Assembly (NCBI RefSeq): GCF_000003605.2
Contig: NW_003135359.1
Coordinates: 103,841-120,480 of the forward strand
Origin: Saccoglossus kowalevskii
Lineage: Eukaryota; Hemichordata; Enteropneusta; Harrimaniidae
Length of the DNA: 16,640 nucleotides
Direction: 5' to 3'
Shown: positions 11,717 through 16,640 of the stretch, piece after piece
How positions within the stretch are numbered: the stretch's first letter is position 1
Layout of the letters: each line of letters begins with the position of its first letter
The notes under the pieces: model-generated
The model's input: the letters and a program-made list of their open reading frames with translations, nothing else
Database searches by the model: none
What the model was told of the DNA's origin: nothing
Made by a program: the position numbers and the translations under genes

Positions 11717-11824
11717 ACCTAAAGTAGGGTCTGCTTAGTTAATCAGCGGCAACCGGTACAACTGCCTATGAGTGGGAAGCGAACGTACCGGCGACTGACT
11801 AACCATGCCGACCCTACTGTAGGT
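11717..11824. repeat. Long imperfect hairpin nested in the foldback element (MITE-like)
   Basis: Arms 11717-11759 and 11785-11824 are inverted copies with about 34 matching positions, around a 25-base spacer. The outer blocks ACCTA and AGTAGGGTC and the inner block CCGGTAC pair perfectly; one arm has three extra bases. It could be a small MITE inserted into the foldback element, or an intrinsic part of it. A stem of this length could also give a miRNA-like fold if transcribed. No clear target duplication is visible at its ends. Confidence 0.75.
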
Positions 11825-11890
11825 CATTTTTAAACTCAAAGAAAACGGACTGGCGATTTCCGGTAAAGAACTACATTTATATCGAATTAA

Positions 11891-12010
11891 TCACGATCAA
11901 AAGTGAAACTGACTGAACCCGACAAGAAGTCCGCCATCGGGGCGCTGATGGAGTGCGTGGTGGGTCGACGACAGACAATGGAAGACTACTGTAGTACATT
12001 CAAAAACTAG
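11891..12010 (+). other. GC-rich 39-codon open stretch inside the foldback element (possible captured exon fragment)
   Basis: An open frame runs from just after TAA (11888-11890) to TAG (12008-12010). Its middle (about 11930-11985) has strong GC bias at third codon positions (GCC ATC GGG GCG CTG ATG GAG TGC GTG GTG), unlike the AT-rich surroundings. It reads ...EPDKKSAIGALMECVVGRR and then QTMEDYCSTFKN. I do not recognise the protein and there is no ATG at its start. Mutator-like elements often pick up host gene pieces, so a captured fragment is possible; a chance GC-rich patch is equally possible. Confidence 0.3.
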
Positions 12011-12044
12011 TAACATGTTTTTTCAATGTATGTGTCTTAACGGG

Positions 12045-12167
12045 CGAAATAATATACGATAGAAATTACATAACATCAGAGTTCTTGAAATTATTAACGG
12101 CGAAATAATATACGATAGAAATTACATAACATCGGAGTTCTTGAAATTATTAACGGCGAAATAATTT
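12045..12167. repeat. Tandem duplication, 56-bp unit, 2 copies plus 11 bases
   Basis: Copies at 12045-12100 and 12101-12156 differ at one base (CATCAGAG versus CATCGGAG); a partial third copy runs 12157-12167 (CGAAATAATTT). It is internal to the foldback element and clearly younger than the arm arrays. Confidence 0.96.
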
Positions 12168-12253
12168 TAACCAGCTAAAACATCTATCTAGCGACCACAA
12201 ATACCTTTTTTTGGCCGAAAAATGAACCTAAAGTACTGGAACTAGTTTTACGT

Positions 12254-12312
12254 TGGTGCGAGTTAGCATTGGTGCGAGTTGGTATGGTGCGAGTTGGTTT
12301 TGGTTCGAGTTG
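12254..12312 (-). repeat. Right subterminal tandem array of the foldback element, 4 units, inverted
   Basis: Read on the minus strand this is CAACTCGAACCAAAAC, CAACTCGCACCATAC, CAACTCGCACCAATGC, then TAACTCGCACCA. The tail variants AAAAC, ATAC and AATGC, and the rare TAACTC start following an AATGC unit, also occur in the left array. So the arms share ancestry rather than matching by chance. The arm is about a third the length of the left one (59 versus 168 bp). Confidence 0.95.
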
Positions 12313-12331
12313 ACCTGTGACCGTCCCATGC

Positions 12332-14003
12332 AACTCAACCTTTGTTAGGTATCAACTATTGCATTGTATTTTATGAGTTGTGAAATCAAGTTATTTAGGC
12401 AACTGCTGTTATAAGGTTAATTTTTTAATTATTTGTGAGATCATAACTTCAAACTGCCAGAAATATAAATCTGAAAATCAAATTATGCGCAGTTTGAGGA
12501 AGTGAATCATTACCCCCGAAAAGTGTACGATTTCTTGTAGTTCCGCTTGCAAAACGGAATATGAGATGTAATCATGAATGTGACATTAATGTTTGATATC
12601 CATAATCTGCGGAATTCCAAGGACGGATCATATACTTATAAGTTTAATAAGTCGTTCGTGACCTTCAAATCACTCATCGATAAAAACGAAAGTATAGTAC
12701 ACAAATTGGCCAAAGAGGTCGCTGTAGTTTCCTCATTTTCAAAATGGCCGCCTTCTGTGTACATAGGAATTCGAGAAACTTTGAAACTTCGACATATGAC
12801 TGGCACATTTAATGGTTTTATATGGTTTATCTATAATACTATCTATGCAATTTCCTAAGTGTAAGTATGTCGATTGATTTATATGGAGATAACTTTCTAT
12901 TTCGAGATGATAATTATATCTTTGCACAAATATTAATCCATATATCAATCATGCCCTGGGTCACAGTCTTCGTTGAGGGACTGTGCCTGGTTCCATGGCT
13001 TTGAGCATTTTAAAATTGTGCATTTGACGTGCACAACGAAGTCATAGCTAGTCACAATGTAATTGTCTTGGCGTACTTGCAGTATGACATGCCGGTTATA
13101 TGGTGACACATGGCTTCCCCTTACCGCATTATCATAATTCCAAAACATGCTTATTCAATAGTCATACATGTTTACCTTTCGAAAAATCGCATCGTTACAG
13201 TACAGTTTTAAAATTTACTAGTAATAACTTCAGTTTACGTTCTCGCTTTAAATCTGCTGAGAATGCATCACTACAAGTAAAGAGAGCTCTATAAGGACTG
13301 CCCTTACAAAGGATGCATTAGGTTCTTCCTACCAGTATTAGTATTGTAGCAATTATATTTAAATTGCTAGTATTATGTAGTATTTTAATAATATCCATAT
13401 CTAAATTACCGTAGTGTTTAATTTACTTGCAAATATTCAGTCAACACATCAATTCTGAGATGTATTTGTAAGAGCCACCACCATTTACTAGACAACATGA
13501 GACAAGACTGTTTGGTGTCTGTGCATGGTGTTACAAAACCATATAATGCACCACAAACGAAAAGGAGGTGGAGTTCAGGTACCACCATACTACCAGGGAG
13601 GTACCAGTAGTTATTGTGATTCACACCGCCTCCCTCCATGTGAATATGTCTAACACTGAACATTATCACATTCTGTCTGTAGACTGACTGTGGACTGTGG
13701 TCTGACTGTTAATTTGATTTGATTTGTGGTCACACTGTTAATTTAATTAGGTGTTAAGAACAATTCTGCTATTATCCATTATACATTTTTACATCTACAG
13801 TAAAGATGTCTCATCAATACCACACAATATTTGTGGATTTAGAGGTGCATAAATGTTAAAAAAGCATTTTTTTGCTTTGAACAAACTCACATTCAGCTTT
13901 GTTAATACTAATATTCATGATAAAAACCAAAACAGTATTTATTTGGTGTAATAAAAAAAAAACCTGTACATGTATTCATTAGGTCAAAAAACAAACAAAC
14001 TTA
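12332..14003. other. Intergenic stretch with no supported gene
   Basis: This tract lies between the foldback element and the IGHMBP2 side. The longest open frame (12574-12858, 94 codons from an ATG) shows no domain I recognise. A GTAAGTATG donor-like site stands at 12861, just after its stop, so a non-coding exon ending there is conceivable but unsupported. An 83-codon minus-strand frame at 13418-13669 is unremarkable. Small structures include a near-palindrome with 8-bp arms (TAGCAATT 13347-13354 and AATTGCTA 13362-13369) and a 29-bp imperfect direct repeat starting at 13696 and 13725 (TGTGGTC...CTGTTAATTT). Confidence 0.6.
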
Positions 14004-14292
14004 TGTTGCCCTCAAGTCGGAAAATTGAAAAATTGGGTCAGGCAATCAGATTTTTTTTTTAACTCGTGAAAACTAAAGGTATCGTAAATAGCCGAGGTAT
14101 ATGGGAATCAATCAAACGCATACTAGATATTAAACACAAAAATTAAAGTGTTTCTTTCAGTCTTTTGTATTTAAATACAGATCAACCCGAGGTTCAAAGC
14201 TTCCACTTATCCCCCTGGGGACCCTGTCGATTAAACAACGGTCTGGTCTGGTGAGTTTTTAATATTTGGGCCTATTATCGCCGAGGGCAACA
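14004..14292. repeat. Short terminal-inverted-repeat candidate (TGTTGCCCTC ends)
   Basis: TGTTGCCCTC at 14004-14013 is exactly inverted as GAGGGCAACA at 14283-14292, 289 bp from end to end. Similarity stops quickly inside, and the flanks do not show a convincing target duplication. It may be an old small DNA transposon or chance. A near-palindrome of CAACAA and TTGTTG sits directly to its right (about 14288-14312). Confidence 0.3.
14181..14250 (+). CDS. Candidate exon, weak (upstream member of a pair)
   Basis: The 70-base stretch lies between an acceptor-like TTTAAATACAG and a donor-like CTG|GTGAGT. It is more GC-rich than its surroundings. One frame is open (STRGSKLPLIPLGTLSIKQR..., 23 codons after one leading base) and ends on a complete codon. 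Joined to the next candidate exon it stays open. A second frame is also open, so the coding claim is weak. No family is recognised. Confidence 0.22.
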
Positions 14293-14439
14293 AAACAATT
14301 TTTTGTTGTTGGCCTTATGGCCTGACTTTGGCACTGAAATGCTCAGAGAAAAAGAATGAACTAAACAAGTATATACCCAATTTGGCAATTGGAACTCTTG
14401 CTTTGCAACATTGTTATGATTATTATGTTGATTTTACAG

Positions 14440-14595
14440 ACAACTTCATACTTTGTCAGAGCAGTCGCTGTAAATTTACCTGCAAGTTTGTTAACTAAAC
14501 TACAGCAAGTGTATCAACATTTATCTAAACAAAATGAATCAAAGAATTGTGGTAACACTTGTGATAGATTTGATAAACAGTGTATCAGAGTGTAG
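14440..14595 (+). CDS. Candidate 3' terminal exon, weak, unrecognised
   Basis: After the acceptor-like TTGATTTTACAG the sequence is open for 51 codons to TAG at 14593-14595. It begins TTSYFVRAVAVNLPASLLTK and ends in a Cys-containing tail (NCGNTCDRFDKQCIRV). Codon use is AT-ending, as in the IGHMBP2 exon just downstream, and the frame matches the candidate exon at 14181-14250 without a phase clash. No ATG start, no polyadenylation signal before 15032, and no homology that I recognise. It could be the tail of a small gene between ephrin and IGHMBP2, or chance. Confidence 0.27.
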   Translation, partial: TTSYFVRAVAVNLPASLLTKLQQVYQHLSKQNESKNCGNTCDRFDKQCIRV

Positions 14596-14887
14596 GAATT
14601 ATATAGTAATATTTATTGGTCACTGAGACAAGCAGACAGATTATCCAGGCCTTCAATGCCCCCTGAATTTCAAGTCCTATTGTACATTCTTTTCACATCC
14701 ACAGTTAACCCTTTGAACACCAAATTCTTTTCCATCTTAAAATTATGGTAAATTTGTTCACATTTTCTGTAATTATCACTGATTTAATATTGAACAAGAC
14801 AGACAAAATGTGACATTGCTGCTACCGGGGTAGTTTTTATAAAAAAAATTGACATTTTTGCAACATTTCATGTGGAAAAGAGCAGAC

Positions 14888-14893
14888 TATAAA
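14888..14893 (+). promoter_or_regulatory. Possible TATA box for IGHMBP2
   Basis: TATAAA stands about 140 bases before the IGHMBP2 ATG. A start site 25-30 bases downstream would give an unspliced 5' UTR of about 110 bases. A second AT-rich candidate (TTTATAAAAA) is at 14836. Such sites are common in AT-rich DNA, so support is weak. Confidence 0.22.
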
Positions 14894-15031
14894 TGGAACT
14901 ATTTTGTGTGTCTTTAGAAAGTACACCTAACTCATTAATCAATGAAGTTCCTTTTGAAGTAAAGTACTTCACTGTAATACCATTACTGTCACTTATTCAA
15001 TCCATCTCTTCACAGGTTTTTAAAAACTAAA

Positions 15032-15108
15032 ATGAATGTCAATAAATTCACAAGCAAAACAGGCAATCTTTTAGAAGTTGAAAGAGATGCTGAAATAAGT
15101 GAGAGCAG
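15032..15108 (+). CDS. IGHMBP2: IGHMBP2 (SMUBP-2) helicase, first coding exon, partial
   Basis: The ATG at 15032 opens 25 codons plus the two bases AG of a split Arg codon, then a near-perfect donor (AG|GTAAGTAT) at 15109. The residues KFTSK...LLEVERDAEISES line up with human IGHMBP2 near VESFVTKQ...LLELERDAEVEER: the block LLE-x-ERDAE is the family's N-terminal signature. IGHMBP2 is a superfamily 1 (UPF1-like) 5'-to-3' RNA/DNA helicase that associates with ribosomes; human mutations cause SMARD1. An in-frame TAA at 14975-14977, with no ATG between it and 15032, supports this start. A CACAG acceptor-like site at 15011-15015 leaves open a non-coding upstream exon, or the exon may be unspliced at its 5' end behind a TATA-like site at 14888. 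The helicase, R3H and AN1 zinc-finger exons lie beyond the window; no second exon was found before 16640. Confidence 0.85.
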
Positions 15109-16021
15109 GTAAGTATTCACAAATAACAACAGAATTTTTAATTAAATTAGCACTGCTTCATATAATGAAATCAGCCAGTCACAATAGCCTGTATTCACGA
15201 GTCAGACAACCTTCCACTGTTTGGGTTATAGCTGAATTGTAACCATAGAAAGAGATGTATGGCTTATGCTATAAACATACAATATTCTATCAATTCTATC
15301 TCATATCTCCTATACTGTAATCTGATTGGTTTTACTAGTTTTCCTGAGAACACTCCCAAAACAGTGTCATTGACCTTCATGAATACAAAAAAATGATCAA
15401 ATCCCTCAAATTTGTTGGTGACTGCAATTTTGTGTTCATCATCTAAAAATAACCAGGATACTAAATCAAAATGTTGCTTTGAGTGCTAAAACATGTGTAA
15501 TAGCTAACACTGTTTTTGAGCAAATAGTCTAGTCAACTGAAGTCACGTCAGCAATGGCGTCAAAGTTAATTACACTCTCTTTTTATCTCTGTCATTCATC
15601 TTGGACACAGTCCTACTGGATACTATGCTATTATCATAATAATAACTTTATTATACTACTATAAACTTTCAGAGGGTTTTTGTATGGTAAGGAACATAAA
15701 TACAAAGAAATACAAAAAAAAACATACAATACAGAAGAGATAAAAATAAAATGTTAGTAAAATAAAAGAAAAAATAAATATCATAACTGGACTATGCCTT
15801 GCACTACTACACCACTGTATCTTTTTCAAGTGATAACACCAATCATTGTTATTGAAATTAATGAATGATAGGTGTCAATTTCTATTGTTTTACTTCAGTT
15901 GTTATTGTTAGGGTTTACTATAAGCCTCTGTTTCTACAAAGGATAGTAATCTTTATTTGCCAGGGTTTACCAGTAATTGGAGCTCATTAGGAGATTATTC
16001 TGATCCCAGCATTAGGATACC

Positions 16022-16197
16022 TGTTAGGTTGGAATTTTCTGAATGCACAGACTTGCCAGGATTTTAAGGGACAGACCATTCAATATTTAGGGATATTTAT
16101 ATTTAGTCACATCCATTCCATCCTGCTTATTTCCGACTAAGACGCTTTGATCGTTACTATATATATTGTTTTGTCTGAAATAAACATTTCAGTCACA
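16022..16197 (+). mobile_element. Possible short solo LTR remnant, weak
   Basis: The stretch starts TGTTAGGTTGGAA and ends ...TTCAGTCACA. It contains a TATATATAT run (about 16157-16167) followed by AATAAA (16179-16184), the order expected of an LTR with promoter and polyadenylation signal. No 4-6 bp target duplication matches at these edges, so the boundaries, and possibly the call, are wrong. Confidence 0.2.
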
Positions 16198-16352
16198 GAT
16201 GTTTTTGATTCTACACATTTTCTGGCAGACTTTTAACCAAGTGCAATTACCATGTACATACTTCAATGACTCATGCATGACCCCTAAAGGTCACACATCC
16301 TGGCACTTTGTCAAATAGGAGCAATTATTTTCAGTATTGCTTATTTGCCAAG

Positions 16353-16532
16353 TTACTGTAAAATACTTTATTTTTACTGGGAATTTATTTTCACTGAATA
16401 AGATCCAGTGAATACAGCTCTATATTGGACATTTAACTCATCAAAAATCACTGAAAATTAATTCCATACAAAACACCCAAAATTGTTTTCATCAAAAATT
16501 AATTCGAGCTAAGATAAAGTATTTTACAGTAA
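16353..16532. mobile_element. MITE, 180 bp, TA-flanked terminal inverted repeats
   Basis: TTACTGTAAAATACTTTAT (16353-16371) is exactly inverted at 16514-16532. Weaker inverted similarity continues inward to about 45 bases (GAATTTATTTTCACTGA against GAATTAATTTTTGATGA). Taking TA as the duplicated target leaves ends CTGTAAAATAC...GTATTTTACAG, consistent with a Tc1/mariner-type non-autonomous element; that assignment is inference. It has no coding capacity. It sits in IGHMBP2 intron 1. Confidence 0.82.
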
Positions 16533-16640
16533 ATTATTTTTGAATTACAATGACAACTATTAGCATTTTATTAGAAATACTGATTTATACTTTCAAGAGA
16601 GACTGCCAGGCATAAGGCATTTTGTGTACATCTGAGATGT

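Larger units (their letters stand above)
11463..12322. mobile_element. Non-autonomous foldback-type DNA transposon (MULE-like), 860 bp
   Basis: Left and right ends carry inverted arrays of the same 15-16 bp unit (CAACTCGCACCARAC). On both sides the array begins exactly 10 bases inside the 9-bp direct repeat GTCCCATGC (11454-11462 and 12323-12331). A 9-bp target-site duplication and inverted arms made of tandem repeats are the features of Drosophila Foldback (FB) elements, related to the Mutator-like superfamily. The outermost 10 bases of the two ends are poorly similar (GATTTCGATC versus GGTCACAGGT on the reverse strand), which is atypical. No transposase is encoded, so it would be mobilised in trans. 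The interior holds a long hairpin, a GC-rich open stretch and a 56-bp tandem duplication. It lies in the spacer between the divergent ephrin and IGHMBP2 exons. The intact duplication suggests a fairly recent insertion. Confidence 0.75.
15109..16640 (+). other. IGHMBP2: IGHMBP2 intron 1, partial
   Basis: It opens with GTAAGTATTC. No acceptor followed by the expected continuation (completing Arg, then a Trp-containing block as in human exon 2) was found up to the window end, so the intron exceeds 1.5 kb. It contains an A-rich tract (about 15690-15780), an LTR-like stretch and a MITE. Positions 15120-15640 show nothing further. Confidence 0.7.

Noticed and set aside
12574-12858. 94-codon plus-strand open frame
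   Set aside because: No recognisable domain and no splice or promoter context beyond a donor-like site after its stop. A single AT-rich frame of this length is plausible by chance in 16 kb.
14703-14722. TTAACCCTTTGAACACC, resembling a TTAA-flanked piggyBac-like end
   Set aside because: No inverted partner (GGTGTTCAAAGGGTTAA) was found in the window.
1-16640. CRISPR arrays, bacterial operons, rRNA and tRNA genes
   Set aside because: No spacer-type repeats, no ribosome binding sites before packed genes, and no recognisable rRNA or tRNA sequence; the tandem repeats are direct head-to-tail without unique spacers.

Overview
The window reads as AT-rich nuclear DNA from an animal, most likely an invertebrate bilaterian. 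Evidence for this is split codons at good GT/AG splice sites, long non-coding tracts, minisatellites and small DNA transposons, with no bacterial-style gene packing. Species cannot be fixed from the sequence. Almost all long open frames are chance or come from tandem repeats; the real coding signal is two short first exons that face away from each other.

Minus strand: positions 10397-10306 encode a start codon, a signal peptide and the beginning of a secreted or membrane-anchored protein, followed by a strong splice donor. The mature start (KRLDPIVWDSN) resembles the N-terminus of ephrins, for example LEPIYWNSSN in vertebrate ephrin-B2. Positions 10305-1 would then be ephrin intron 1, with the large receptor-binding exon outside the window. 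Plus strand: positions 15032-15108 encode MNVNKFTSK...LLEVERDAEISES followed by GTAAGT. This matches the N-terminus of the helicase IGHMBP2/SMUBP-2; 15109-16640 is its first intron. The two start codons are about 4.6 kb apart, in divergent orientation.

Layout: 1-8.8 kb is AT-rich intron with three young tandem repeats (66, 84 and 43 bp units). From 8.8 to 11.4 kb the DNA is CpG-rich and surrounds the ephrin exon, with a cluster of TTCACAC/GTGTGAA motifs. From 11463 to 12322 lies an 860-bp foldback-type transposon. It has inverted arms made of a 15-16 bp tandem repeat, a 9-bp direct repeat exactly at both ends, an internal long hairpin, a recent 56-bp duplication and a GC-rich 39-codon open stretch. 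From 12.3 to 15.0 kb the DNA is mostly non-coding, with a weak candidate pair of exons at 14181-14250 and 14440-14595. The IGHMBP2 intron carries a clear 180-bp MITE and a weak LTR candidate.

The two genes have no evident joint pathway: ephrins are contact-dependent guidance ligands, and IGHMBP2 is a ribosome-associated RNA/DNA helicase. The transposon sits in the spacer between them. The strongest unexplained structures are the foldback element with its nested hairpin and the motif cluster around the ephrin start.
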